DNA of 58,762 bases from a virus. The notes beneath the pieces were generated by a model. That model was not told the DNA's origin and made no database searches. It saw nothing but the letters and a program-made list of their open reading frames with translations. The stretch covers positions 1 through 58,762 of IMG/VR virus record IMGVR_UViG_3300035070_002022; one strand, written 5' to 3'. Position numbers and translations under genes: made by a program. Shown here piece after piece: positions 17,101 through 23,898 of this stretch; position 1 is the first letter of the stretch; each line of letters starts with the position of its first letter.

Positions 17101-18661
17101 GTGGGGCAGCATTAACAGTACCCACCGATAAGCCTCCGCTAAATCTAGCATCAGTAGCCCCCATAGCTCTAAAAAAAGTAGTGCCATCATAGTCTAAGGC
17201 AAAAGCAGTAGATGAGTATCCTGGTTCCCCTCCTTGTATATCCCAATTATGAGCTATAGTTGATAACCTTACTGTAGAGTCATAAGCGCTAGAGGATTTT
17301 ACTTCTAACAACTTGGTAGGACTAGTAGTCCCGATACCCATTCTACCATTTGGCTCGTCTAAAAAAACTGTATCAGATACTATAGTATTTCCATCACCAA
17401 CCCATATCTTACCAGTCGGCAAGTTGGGCACATCGTTGGTACGCATAATAGATGAAACAGTGATAGACCCAGCGTTTCCGCCAGATACCTTACCAATAAG
17501 ACCTAAGTTTTGAATACCATTTTCTGCACCTGTTGGTTTTGTGAGTGTTAATCCACCTCCTGATTTTAAGAATACTTTATCGCCTGTAGTTGGTGTTACT
17601 CCATCAATAGGGTCTGTAGTGAAGTTTAAGAATTCACCAGTTATTACAACTTTACCAAAACCATTGTTATTTAATGTTGTTTGTAGTAAACCAATAGCTG
17701 GTTGACTACCTGAAGATATCAATGCGTCCGCAGGAGCAATCTCTATAACGTCTGTTGCACCAACCGTTCCGGTTTGATAAACAGGCGTCCCTTTAGCTAT
17801 AGTAGCGCCAGAAGTGTTCTTACATTCAATAACAACTAGTGTAGCAGCTTCAGCTGTTATCGTACTTGGGTCTACCCAGGCGACACCCGTAGCTGTGGAA
17901 GTCAAAACCTGGTCTAAAGTTCCAGGTGCGTTATTACTATCGTAGTAGGCTCCTGTAACTCTTAAGTTACCGTCTACATGGAGTTTTTCACTAGGACTAT
18001 CCGTCCCAATACCGATATTGCTTTTTAATCCAACGCCTTGTCCAACAATATTTAAACCGCTTGACTCGTGAGTCCCTGAATCAGCTAAAGTGCTTATAGA
18101 TATTTTGCTAGTGTAATTCCTAGTTTGTTTTATTATAGTGTCGTCGTTTCCGCTTCTTAAAATATAAAAAGCGTTTGATGCTCCGTGTTGCAACGTTATT
18201 CCGTCTCCATCATTGGCGCTTACTTGCAATTTACTACTAGGACTAGTAGTCCCGATTCCTATGCGTTGAGTACTGGTATCTGAATATAATATGGCATTAC
18301 CTGAATTATCAGTAATCGAAACGTCATTACCCGCCGATGCTGGCTTAATTTGAAAAGTATTAGCGTTAAGCGCTCCTACCCTAAATCTTTCATCTCCACC
18401 TGTTTTAAACTGCAACACAGAATCAAAGCTACTATGTACACTATCAATAAAAGCAAGAGCATCCCCTCCACTATAAGATATTCCTAAAGACACTGGATTA
18501 AGAGCATGGAACAATTCCATTGCTATAGTATTGTTTGTTGTCCTAGACCCTATTTTTAGCGCATTAGAAGCGACTCCCCCGCCACTACCACCTATATAAT
18601 AATCTGTGGTAGTGCCTGGTAGAGTTATACTTTCAATAGAATTTAAAAACTTAATAGCCAT
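14129..18661 (-). CDS. Giant tail fibre with about 14 GIGTTSP repeats
   Basis: The 1510-residue product starts MAIKFLNSIESITLPG, similar to the MAINFLNNVD start of the next fibre protein, so both may dock to the same partner. About 14 modules share GNVGIGTTSPSEKLDV or near copies, separated by 50-120 residues of variable beta-rich sequence. The segment around residues 270-400 is different and reads like a small beta domain (VVIECKNTSGATIAKGTPVY). The C-terminus (YVDMCMQTGATTYAWINVV) resembles the tip of the 699-residue paralogue. Repeat DNA is nearly identical between copies. Confidence 0.82.
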   Translation of the reverse strand: MAIKFLNSIESITLPGTTTDYYIGGSGGGVASNALKIGSRTTNNTIAMELFHALNPVSLGISYSGGDALAFIDSVHSSFDSVLQFKTGGDERFRVGALNANTFQIKPASAGNDVSITDNSGNAILYSDTSTQRIGIGTTSPSSKLQVSANDGDGITLQHGASNAFYILRSGNDDTIIKQTRNYTSKISISTLADSGTHESSGLNIVGQGVGLKSNIGIGTDSPSEKLHVDGNLRVTGAYYDSNNAPGTLDQVLTSTATGVAWVDPSTITAEAATLVVIECKNTSGATIAKGTPVYQTGTVGATDVIEIAPADALISSGSQPAIGLLQTTLNNNGFGKVVITGEFLNFTTDPIDGVTPTTGDKVFLKSGGGLTLTKPTGAENGIQNLGLIGKVSGGNAGSITVSSIMRTNDVPNLPTGKIWVGDGNTIVSDTVFLDEPNGRMGIGTTSPTKLLEVKSSSAYDSTVRLSTIAHNWDIQGGEPGYSSTAFALDYDGTTFFRAMGATDARFSGGLSVGTVNAAPPTGGLYVAGNVGIGTTSPTKKLEVMGELVVNSGFNTGVSSLYLSHTDNSGQHKAGIFTTYTTGYGRSSSMQFALNDQMTGAVVTTADAKMTILEGGNVGIGTASPGQKLQVSGNILATGNITAYGGASDSSVLSTSGTLQLRNSGNTNVNIQSNGISYFNGGNVGIGTTSPNYNLDIENASSGAGIRLKRADTGDSLVLLEGASYGYLQNTTGPLGLGGANGDRDVLIDSNGNVGIGATSPSEKLDVEGNIRVGVNNGFYITNQNVGIKRVANDLVVGGFGGIRFTSSSTTVPNQAERMRITSSGNVGIGTTSPITSLHVKSTSAGSGYMTIENTVHYSKLDLKSTTYTGSIIMDGTGGYISGGGLIFDSGTNIRTQFLQGGVAKMIINNGNVGIGTTSPSQKLTVEGNIELGTGGYIYGDTTTPSLRLSNAVGAVLSYGTSQLQNGGSLQFVTTAGTKFRINANGGGYVVGNFGIDTTIPSEKLEVSGNIKLSSIGTGNSANSYGMLFYGTTSSGTQTDQAKIHSSPWATNSNGGNLQLYTSNASNALTERMRIDGAGNVGIGTTAPSTPLHINADAPTIRLQDATSGDNHYLTGNNGELRVQSSGYITMRPGATVSTTFLANGNVGIGTTSPDYPLHVDDTIKIGDRQGTDGSLILQSQQGPNITFKSTGDILDISGTTGATNGNSIRLSDNIKKLYFNGGIGGTIAINRGNRGLMDSNVGGLEVQQQDTASSNGKSTFLSTSSSGTILRSTSYGSTGTSGDIQFQFGGGANTSEPSPTTKMIIKNSGNVGIGTASPSEKLDVVGKMKISDDIILAQTNGRIDYDNGVSSGALRFFSTSGNTERMRITSAGHLLVNKTSSTGDIFQVQGNNNVYASRLDGSATVGQSYGLRVRAGTNSVDTSMLIENTGGTDLFIIKGTGDTGIGVTTPRAKLDVAGGIKVADDTDTAGANKVGTLRYRTSGNNSYVDMCMQTGATTYAWINVVQNNW

Positions 18662-18684
18662 ATATTGGATTTTATTTTATTAGT

Positions 18685-20514
18685 TTATACGTAACTTAAT
18701 AAAGTGGCGTAAGCACTGTTTGCAACGGATCCTTTGAACTCAAATACTATAGTTCCACCACTTCTTGATATTCCAGCATATACTGTTTCGTAATCCCCTG
18801 AATTTTCTGTTACTTCTGCCTTAGTGTTTTGCCCTACCGCTCCAGCTCCAAATAACGATGCATCCGACACAGTTACCGTAAAGGTAGTTAATCCACCAGC
18901 TTCAACTCTTGTAACATAAGATAGGGCTGAATTTAATACAACTCTTGCTGCATTAGCATTTGATTGAGGCTTTAATTGAACCCATCCGTTAGATGATACA
19001 GTAAAGTGATCGCTGTCAAATCCAGAAACACCTTTTTGTGTTGCCCCATCTGATGCCCCAGCACCTGCTACGTTATCATCTGCTTGTACAACCGTATAGT
19101 TGCTCAATGTAGGAGAAGTTCCAGCCGCTATGTCATTATTAGCAAATATGAAATCCCCTGGCTCAAGTGCTTCCCCTAAGAAAGTACCTGACACTGAAAC
19201 TACGAAGTAATCCCCTGTATTAAGTGCAATGTTACTTGCTCCCTCTAAAGCTGGAACATTTGTAGCCGCATTGTAAGACCCTTGAAATATACCAACGCCA
19301 GCAATAAGTAATTCTACTTGAGCTAAGTTAGGCGCGCTTGTTCCCGTGTTTGCTGTTGGAACAGTTACCTGCCCAGTGAATAACCCTGTACCTGTTACGC
19401 TTAAGTTACCCCCTGTTAAAGTTACATTGTCTCCAACGGTTAGATCCGACGATATTGTTACGTCCGCCGGTAATCCTACGATAACCGTTCCGTTTGCTCC
19501 CGTGGTTTCTGATACTCTAATTTCATCTGCTGTCCCAGAAAAAGTAACACTTCCTCCTCCGCCACCAGAACCTCCTGGAGTCAATGTAACAACCGCGGTA
19601 TTCGCTGCTCCTGCCGATGTAGGCAATGTGTACGTAGTATTCGTATCATCCGCTGCTGGTAATGTAATTGTTTTTAAGTTTAAAGCAGTTACATGCCCCG
19701 TAGAATTAGATGTCACACTGTCTACCGCTGTAAAAGTGCCCCCATATCCTGGAGACGTAGCTGAAGTTGTATCTGTTCTACTTGTTGAATCGTGATTAAC
19801 CGTAGGCACTGGCCCAGATGGATTTGTTACGGTTATATAGGTCCCCCCATTTACTCCCGTCACGTCTCCTTGCGGTATTGCTGGGAAGGTTACTAAATCC
19901 CCCGCACCATCTACATACTGCGCTGCTGTACCTGCCCAAGTAAATGCTAATGCCGGCGTAGTAGTCGCAGATGTTACTGCCACATCTAAAGCGTCTCCTG
20001 TTGTTGTTGCTGAAACACTGGTTACCGTACCAACAAACTGGTCAGTTGAATTTATAGTTATAGTATTACCAGATCTAGCTGTTGTAACATTTGTTCCACC
20101 AGCTATATCAATAGTAGTACCAGAAGCTACTGTTAACGTGCCCCCGGTATCTCCTTGTATAGACCAAGTGTATGCGGCTGGCAAAGCAGCCCATGAATTG
20201 TCTCCTCTTAAATAGGTAGTCGCTCCAGGCGTTCCAGTGGCTGATAACGATGCAGTTAATATAGGGTCTGCCGCAGTGCCCGTGTCTACTAAGTTTACAA
20301 AGGTAGTAGAATTGGCTACTAAAGTTTCAACCCCTCCCCCTACTGATGTCCAGGCACCTCCGGCCCACACTTTTAATACGTCTAATGTAGTATCAAAATA
20401 TAATTGACCTTCCACACCCGTTCCTGCAGCCGTGTTATTAACTTGGCTTTCTATAGCCGCTTTGATTAGTTGATTTTGGTTTAAATCGACATTGTTTAAA
20501 AAATTTATTGCCAT
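18685..20514 (-). CDS. Tail fibre protein
   Basis: The 609-residue product is low in Cys and rich in Thr, Ala, Val and Gly. An N-terminal adaptor (MAINFLNNVDLNQNQLIKAA, then LYFDTTLDVLKVWAGGAW) is typical of phage tail fibres. Shaft strands with repeated T-V-T-S-V motifs follow. The C-terminal third (GVGIFQGSYNAATNVPALEG, later GVSGFDSDHFTVSSNGWVQL) reads like a knob domain. It is expressed with the neighbouring fibre genes from promoter C. Short gaps (2-23 nt) indicate one operon. Confidence 0.78.
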   Translation of the reverse strand: MAINFLNNVDLNQNQLIKAAIESQVNNTAAGTGVEGQLYFDTTLDVLKVWAGGAWTSVGGGVETLVANSTTFVNLVDTGTAADPILTASLSATGTPGATTYLRGDNSWAALPAAYTWSIQGDTGGTLTVASGTTIDIAGGTNVTTARSGNTITINSTDQFVGTVTSVSATTTGDALDVAVTSATTTPALAFTWAGTAAQYVDGAGDLVTFPAIPQGDVTGVNGGTYITVTNPSGPVPTVNHDSTSRTDTTSATSPGYGGTFTAVDSVTSNSTGHVTALNLKTITLPAADDTNTTYTLPTSAGAANTAVVTLTPGGSGGGGGSVTFSGTADEIRVSETTGANGTVIVGLPADVTISSDLTVGDNVTLTGGNLSVTGTGLFTGQVTVPTANTGTSAPNLAQVELLIAGVGIFQGSYNAATNVPALEGASNIALNTGDYFVVSVSGTFLGEALEPGDFIFANNDIAAGTSPTLSNYTVVQADDNVAGAGASDGATQKGVSGFDSDHFTVSSNGWVQLKPQSNANAARVVLNSALSYVTRVEAGGLTTFTVTVSDASLFGAGAVGQNTKAEVTENSGDYETVYAGISRSGGTIVFEFKGSVANSAYATLLSYV

Positions 20515-20516
20515 AT

Positions 20517-21212
20517 CTAGTTTAAGTATGCTTTCCCGGTGAATGCCGCAGAAAAGGTTATTGTTAAGTTATTGTTATCTATATATTCTACCTGCCCATT
20601 TACAATAATATCATTATTGTTAATAACAGACACCGAAGGAAATTTTTCAAGGTTATGCTGGACATTCCATACAGTAGCCGGGGCACCCTGGGTAAACGTA
20701 AATGTTTTATCCCCTGCGCCACTAGCTAATATGAAATTAGATACATTATAAAAAAGATCCGAAGTCATTTGTCCTTGGCCTCCATTATAGGTTACCTGCA
20801 TATTATAGTATCCCACAGCTGCTTGTGTATATGAGTCTACGGTATAGTGCCCGAAAGAGGAAATGTTCTTTTGTTCACTTATTAATATATCAGACCCAAC
20901 TAAGTAATTTAAAAACGCAGTGGTTTCTTGCCCACTTCGATCGTTGCTACTAAAAGTTAGCTCAGTTACGGTATTATACGGAACAGTAGATCCCTCGGAC
21001 GTTAAAGCAAAGTTACCAATCCCCGAATAGGGTACAGCTAGGAACTTATACACCATCTGTGCGCCAATAGATATTTTACCCTGTATATTAAGGTAATTAG
21101 CTATCGCCTGAGCTGTATACTGCTTTGTTTGCCTAGAGGATTCCTCAGACCCTATCCACGCATCACCATCTTGGATGTTATTATCATATTGATAGGATAT
21201 TATTCTAGACAT
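20517..21212 (-). CDS. Virion surface or fibre-associated protein
   Basis: The 231-residue product has an N-terminal helix (SSRQTKQYTAQAIANYLN) then beta-rich sequence. It ends with a domain PATVWNVQHNLEKFPSVSVI, later VNGQVEYIDNNNLTITFSAA, which resembles the terminal module found in many phage tail fibres (a W-N-HNL-K-PSV motif). It is probably a short fibre or fibre adaptor. It lies between the basic protein and the 609-residue fibre. Confidence 0.7.
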   Translation of the reverse strand: MSRIISYQYDNNIQDGDAWIGSEESSRQTKQYTAQAIANYLNIQGKISIGAQMVYKFLAVPYSGIGNFALTSEGSTVPYNTVTELTFSSNDRSGQETTAFLNYLVGSDILISEQKNISSFGHYTVDSYTQAAVGYYNMQVTYNGGQGQMTSDLFYNVSNFILASGAGDKTFTFTQGAPATVWNVQHNLEKFPSVSVINNNDIIVNGQVEYIDNNNLTITFSAAFTGKAYLN

Positions 21213-21215
21213 ATT

Positions 21216-21500
21216 CTATTTTTTACTTTTAGTTTTACGTTTTGGTACCTTGTACCTTTTTTTACCCTCACGTTTAGTACCTTCTCCGTCATTTGCGCGA
21301 TTTCTAGCAACAGTTTCCCATCTTCCGTCCTTGTGATCCCAATCTTTACCTTTAACATTGACACCATTCCTCTTTGCTTTGCGTCTTTCTCTCTGGGCAT
21401 GGGCTTTTTTAGCCTTTCTGTCCGCAGTTTTAGCATAAGCTAGGTCTCTAGCAGCTTTACGCTTCTTCGCCGCAGGCGATAATTTTTGTTTTGAGGCCAT
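21216..21500 (-). CDS. Highly basic protein, first gene of the late leftward operon
   Basis: The 94-residue product is nearly half Lys and Arg: KLSPAAKKRKAARDLAYAKT, then RKAKKAHAQRERRKAKRNG, and a conserved-looking GKDWDHKDGRWETVARNRAN with GEGTKREG. I recall the pattern D-H-K-D-G-R-F with N-R-G-N-D-G from other Bacteroidetes phages. It should bind nucleic acid and may be packaged or act on DNA or RNA. Promoter C is immediately upstream, so it is the first translated late product. Confidence 0.65.
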   Translation of the reverse strand: MASKQKLSPAAKKRKAARDLAYAKTADRKAKKAHAQRERRKAKRNGVNVKGKDWDHKDGRWETVARNRANDGEGTKREGKKRYKVPKRKTKSKK

Positions 21501-21519
21501 TTATTAACATTTTAGTACT

Positions 21520-21555
21520 ATAATATATATTATCACACGAATTATCAAAAAGCTA
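21520..21555 (-). promoter_or_regulatory. Late-type promoter C (fibre operon)
   Basis: On the minus strand TAGCTTTTTGATAATTCG precedes TGTGATAATATATATTAT, 19 bases before the ATG at 21500. It aligns gaplessly with promoters A and B and keeps the GATWATATA core. Confidence 0.7.
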
Positions 21556-21664
21556 CGGGCTGTAAAAATTTTTTGTTGCATAATTATGGGTATAGGGCTA
21601 TATATTATTTTTGAAAATGTTTTTCATTACGGAAATCGATTTCATTTTGCCCACCCCCCCTTGG

Positions 21665-21726
21665 TTTTTAGGGATTAGGGTTTAGGGTTTGCCTTTAGCC
21701 GCGGGTTTACGCCCAGGGTTTAGGGG
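21665..21726 (+). repeat. Telomere-like TTTAGGG cluster with six GGG tracts
   Basis: The plus strand reads TTTTAGGGATTAGGG then TTTAGGGTTTGCC, followed by CGGGTTTACGCCCAGGG and TTTAGGGG. Six runs of three or more G occur within 60 bases, enough for a G-quadruplex with short loops. Confidence 0.7.
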
Positions 21727-21767
21727 TACTAGCTAGGCCTTAGCCAAGGTGCTTGCACGCATCGCGT

Positions 21768-21787
21768 GTATAGCAACGCGTATAGCA
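21768..21787 (+). repeat. GTATAGCA direct-repeat element, copy 1
   Basis: GTATAGCAACGCGTATAGCA is two GTATAGCA octamers at a 12-nt period. Identical copies occur at 22557-22576 and 23307-23326, each a few bases before an early promoter. It is probably an operator or activator site. Confidence 0.6.
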
Positions 21788-21789
21788 TT

Positions 21790-21824
21790 TTGCAGACGGT
21801 TTACGTAGTGTTTTAGATAATATA
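21790..21824 (+). promoter_or_regulatory. Early promoter P1
   Basis: TTGCAGACGGTTTACG, ten bases, then GATAATATA. It shares the exact 35-nt layout with ten other sites. It lies 36 nt before the ATG of the first early gene. Confidence 0.8.
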
Positions 21825-21860
21825 GGTGTAAGATAATAATAATAATAAATAATAATAACT

Positions 21861-21932
21861 ATGATAATATTCTTGATCGCAATACCAATGGCTTTAATAG
21901 CAACCTTCCTAAGATGTAACTGGGATGATTAA
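21861..21932 (+). CDS. 23-residue membrane peptide, first early gene
   Basis: An ATG in the usual AATAACTATG context opens a 23-codon frame. MIIFLIAIPMALIATFLR is a single hydrophobic span, followed by CNWDD. A paralogue with the same span is encoded at 22667-22798, and the 25 bases after both stops are also alike, so the frame is conserved after duplication. It is likely inserted in the host inner membrane as an early takeover or exclusion factor (inference). Confidence 0.6.
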   Translation: MIIFLIAIPMALIATFLRCNWDD

Positions 21933-21965
21933 CCTCAGCCTGTCCTTGACACCAGGGCGGATCCT

Positions 21966-22000
21966 TCGCAGACAAACCACGTCTACTATAAGATAATATA
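21966..22000 (+). promoter_or_regulatory. Early promoter P2
   Basis: TCGCAGACAAACCACG, ten bases, GATAATATA. One change (C for T) in the first box. It lies 26 nt before the next ATG. Confidence 0.75.
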
Positions 22001-22026
22001 AATGTAAGTAACTAAATATAATAACT

Positions 22027-22206
22027 ATGACAAAGATTCTATTCAATACAGTCTACAAGACTATCAACCAGATTACCAACAGTAACAAACTAAACAGACC
22101 AGTCCATATAATATACGGCGGACTGATGGCTGACAACAGTGACATCGAAACAATAACTAAGATACTCGACCGAGAAGTAATAAAGTATAAACTAAAATTC
22201 ATATAA
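22027..22206 (+). CDS. Early protein, 59 residues, unknown
   Basis: The product starts MTKILFNTVYKTINQIT and has a second helix near the end (NSDIETITKILDREVIKYKL). It is basic and probably alpha/beta; no family is recognised. The start is in the AATAACTATG context typical of this block. It is followed two bases after its stop by the next early gene, so the three genes behind P2 form one operon. Confidence 0.65.
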   Translation: MTKILFNTVYKTINQITNSNKLNRPVHIIYGGLMADNSDIETITKILDREVIKYKLKFI

Positions 22207-22208
22207 CT

Positions 22209-22355
22209 ATGAGAATGAAACTAACTGAACAAGAGCAACGAATGTATGACCACTGGGATAGCCTTAGCCTACACACGAACTCATACCAGATCCAACAAGA
22301 ACGACACAATATGTGGATCAATACAATACTTAATAACCGAACTAAAACCAAATAA
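22209..22355 (+). CDS. Early protein, 48 residues, unknown
   Basis: The product is hydrophilic and Gln/Asn rich (KLTEQEQRMYDHWDS, then SYQIQQERHNMWINTILNN), with two probable helices. It starts in ATATAACTATG and ends one base before the next ATG. No family is recognised. The middle gene of the P2 operon. Confidence 0.6.
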   Translation: MRMKLTEQEQRMYDHWDSLSLHTNSYQIQQERHNMWINTILNNRTKTK

Positions 22356-22356
22356 T

Positions 22357-22524
22357 ATGTATCAAACAAATCAACAAGCATGGGACGAAGTAACCCGTGA
22401 ATACCAAGACTCACTCAGAAGAACTGAGGTGTGCCAAAGAATGTTCGGACAGGATAACCTGATCGGCTTAACGGAAGAACAAAAGTTTACGTTCTGGAAT
22501 GAATGCTGGAAGGAGATCTTCTAA
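22357..22524 (+). CDS. Early protein, 55 residues, unknown
   Basis: The start is placed at the ATG at 22357 rather than at an upstream non-ATG codon at 22246, because the latter would run through the previous gene. The product is helical: QTNQQAWDEVTREYQDSLRR, then LIGLTEEQKFTFWNECWKEI. The second helix, with Trp and Cys at its end, suggests a compact two- or three-helix fold. No family is recognised. It is the last gene of the P2 operon. Confidence 0.65.
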   Translation: MYQTNQQAWDEVTREYQDSLRRTEVCQRMFGQDNLIGLTEEQKFTFWNECWKEIF

Positions 22525-22556
22525 GCACAGCGCAGCGGCGGCAACGCCGGAGGCGT

Positions 22557-22576
22557 GTATAGCAACGCGTATAGCA
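22557..22576 (+). repeat. GTATAGCA direct-repeat element, copy 2
   Basis: Identical to the 20-nt element at 21768. It ends ten bases before early promoter P3. A short GGCG/CGCC hairpin lies just upstream (22537-22548). Confidence 0.6.
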
Positions 22577-22586
22577 AATGGAGAAC

Positions 22587-22621
22587 TTGCAGACGAATTA
22601 CGTTGTATTTTAGATAATATA
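22587..22621 (+). promoter_or_regulatory. Early promoter P3
   Basis: TTGCAGACGAATTACG, ten bases, GATAATATA. It serves the second membrane-peptide gene 45 nt downstream. Confidence 0.8.
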
Positions 22622-22666
22622 TGTGAATAAAGAAATTAATAATAATAACTAATAAATAAAATAAAT

Positions 22667-22798
22667 ATGATTTTAATCGCAATCGCAATTCCAGTAGCAT
22701 TAGCAGCAACGTTCTTAAGAACTAACAACAACACACAAACCTTTAAGGAGATCCTTGAGGACCTTGGACGCGGAGCCGGGCATGCCATGAGAAATTAA
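22667..22798 (+). CDS. 43-residue membrane peptide, paralogue of the first early gene
   Basis: The product has the same hydrophobic span as the 21861 peptide (MILIAIAIPVALAATFLR), then a cytoplasm-like tail (TQTFKEILEDLGRGAGHAMR) that the shorter copy lacks. Preceding leader, promoter, repeat element and following 25 nt are all related to the first copy, which marks a cassette duplication. The tail may bind a host partner. Function unknown. Confidence 0.65.
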   Translation: MILIAIAIPVALAATFLRTNNNTQTFKEILEDLGRGAGHAMRN

Positions 22799-22831
22799 CC
22801 TCAACATGTCCTTGATACCGAGGAGAGAATT

Positions 22832-22866
22832 TTGCAGACAAACTACGACTATAAATAGATAATATA
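22832..22866 (+). promoter_or_regulatory. Early promoter P4
   Basis: TTGCAGACAAACTACG, ten bases, GATAATATA. It lies 37 nt before the ATG at 22904. Confidence 0.8.
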
Positions 22867-22903
22867 ACTGAATACTAATAATAATAACTAAACACTAATA
22901 ACT

Positions 22904-23221
22904 ATGAATACAAATGAAATTTTATCAAACGCACTAAAAACTATGTCAAACGAAGAAAAAGCTAAAATCTTCCCACCGATCGAAAGAAAGAACTTCGTAG
23001 TCCGTGAAAGCTGGATGAACCGAAATCAAATCATAACCTTTGTGAATAACAAAAATCAAAAAGTTACTTACAATCATGATGAGGTGTTGAATGCAATGCT
23101 ACCTAAGTTACAGTTCCAAGCTTGCTGGCTCAAGCGAAAGTACTGGTCACAAAGTACTAACTTGCCAACGAATGTACGCCACCTGGCTACGATCGAAGAG
23201 CTCGAGTCTACTGAAAAGTAG
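22904..23221 (+). CDS. Early protein, 105 residues, unknown
   Basis: The product starts NEILSNALKTMSNEEKAKIF, a helical acidic segment, then a central stretch (RESWMNRNQIITFVNNKNQK) and a helical C-terminal half (LNAMLPKLQFQACWLKRKYW). It could be a small DNA- or protein-binding factor; nothing in the sequence names it. It is a single-gene unit behind P4. Confidence 0.65.
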   Translation: MNTNEILSNALKTMSNEEKAKIFPPIERKNFVVRESWMNRNQIITFVNNKNQKVTYNHDEVLNAMLPKLQFQACWLKRKYWSQSTNLPTNVRHLATIEELESTEK

Positions 23222-23306
23222 GCTTAAGCTTTGGCTAGTAACTTAACACACCGCAAAGTGTGTATAGCATAGGTATGTTCCGACCTCAACGGCCGGTGCA
23301 AGCGGT

Positions 23307-23326
23307 GTATAGCAACGCGTATAGCA
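23307..23326 (+). repeat. GTATAGCA direct-repeat element, copy 3
   Basis: Identical to copies 1 and 2 and 17 bases before promoter P5. A partial copy (GTGTGTATAGCA) lies at 23258-23269. Confidence 0.6.
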
Positions 23327-23343
23327 CGGTAAAAGCGGTCACC

Positions 23344-23378
23344 TTGCAGACGAATTACGCTCACCTAAAGATAATATA
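23344..23378 (+). promoter_or_regulatory. Early promoter P5
   Basis: TTGCAGACGAATTACG, ten bases, GATAATATA. It lies 22 nt before the ATG at 23401. Confidence 0.8.
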
Positions 23379-23400
23379 TGTGAATACAAAATAACACACT

Positions 23401-23556
23401 ATGGAAAAAGAATTTAAAGATTGGATGGAAGACGGTAATGTAGAAAAGATCGGTGAAGATACCTATATTGAGCAGACTACTCAGTGGAGAAAGAAATTTA
23501 CGATGTCCGAGTTAATCGGGTTTTACAACCGAGAGTACCGATTGAGTCAGTTTTAA
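23401..23556 (+). CDS. Early protein, 51 residues, unknown
   Basis: The product is acidic at the N-terminus (KEFKDWMEDGNVEKIGED) and ends with FTMSELIGFYNREYRLSQF, which could be a helix-turn. No family is recognised. It is a single-gene unit, followed by the largest non-coding stretch of the early block. Confidence 0.6.
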   Translation: MEKEFKDWMEDGNVEKIGEDTYIEQTTQWRKKFTMSELIGFYNREYRLSQF

Positions 23557-23828
23557 GAGTCGATGTAGAAAAAAACGGATCTCACTGAGCTAACTTAGTG
23601 AATAACTAAGCTTTTGGTAATAAATACTAGAGTAGTGTAGTCAGAGACTAACTATTAGACTAGAGTACTAATTTACTCATGGTAATAAAAGTACACTTAA
23701 AGAACTAGTATTTAATTAAATTAATATAATTACATGTTTAGGGGTGAAAGCTACAGTAAATATGGGATTATTTTAAGGAATAAGTGGTATTAAGTGCTTG
23801 CAAGTGGCTACGGTAATGGTTGTCATGG
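23557..23828 (+). other. Non-coding AT-rich stretch inside the early block
   Basis: There is no convincing ORF for 340 nt up to the next gene. It holds a CTTAG/CTAAG hairpin near 23593-23609, two ACTAGAGTA repeats (near 23627 and 23660), two GGTAATAAA copies, an unbroken A/T-rich core at 23709-23739, and a TTTAGGGGT box at 23737-23745 also present at 21719 and inverted at 28307. Candidates are an origin or an untranslated RNA. Confidence 0.45.
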
Positions 23829-23863
23829 TTGCAGACTAATTACGAACACCTTTTGATAATATA
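23829..23863 (+). promoter_or_regulatory. Early promoter P6
   Basis: TTGCAGACTAATTACG, ten bases, GATAATATA. It heads a four-gene operon starting at 23899. Confidence 0.8.
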
Positions 23864-23898
23864 AATGTAACTAAAAATAACTAATAAAACTATAAAAT

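Larger units (their letters stand above)
21501..21860. other. Divergent control region between late and early blocks
   Basis: This 360-nt gene-free stretch holds promoter C (leftward), a perfect palindrome GAAATCGATTTC at 21632-21643, a C7 run near 21653-21660, a G-rich TTTAGGG cluster (21665-21726), the first GTATAGCA repeat (21768-21787), early promoter P1 (21790-21824) and an A/T-rich leader. It looks like the main transcription switch and possibly a replication origin. Confidence 0.6.

Noticed and set aside
12029-18661. Repeats in the fibre genes as a CRISPR array
   Set aside because: The repeats are in frame, encode GIGTTSP, and spacing is irregular, as expected for fibre modules.
22246-22356. 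Upstream extension of the 22357-22524 gene
   Set aside because: It would begin at a non-ATG codon and overlap the whole end of the preceding gene; the ATG at 22357 has proper spacing.
23641-23650. TCAGAGACTA, resembling the R element of group I introns
   Set aside because: The matching S element, P3-P7 pairing and flanking exons were not found.
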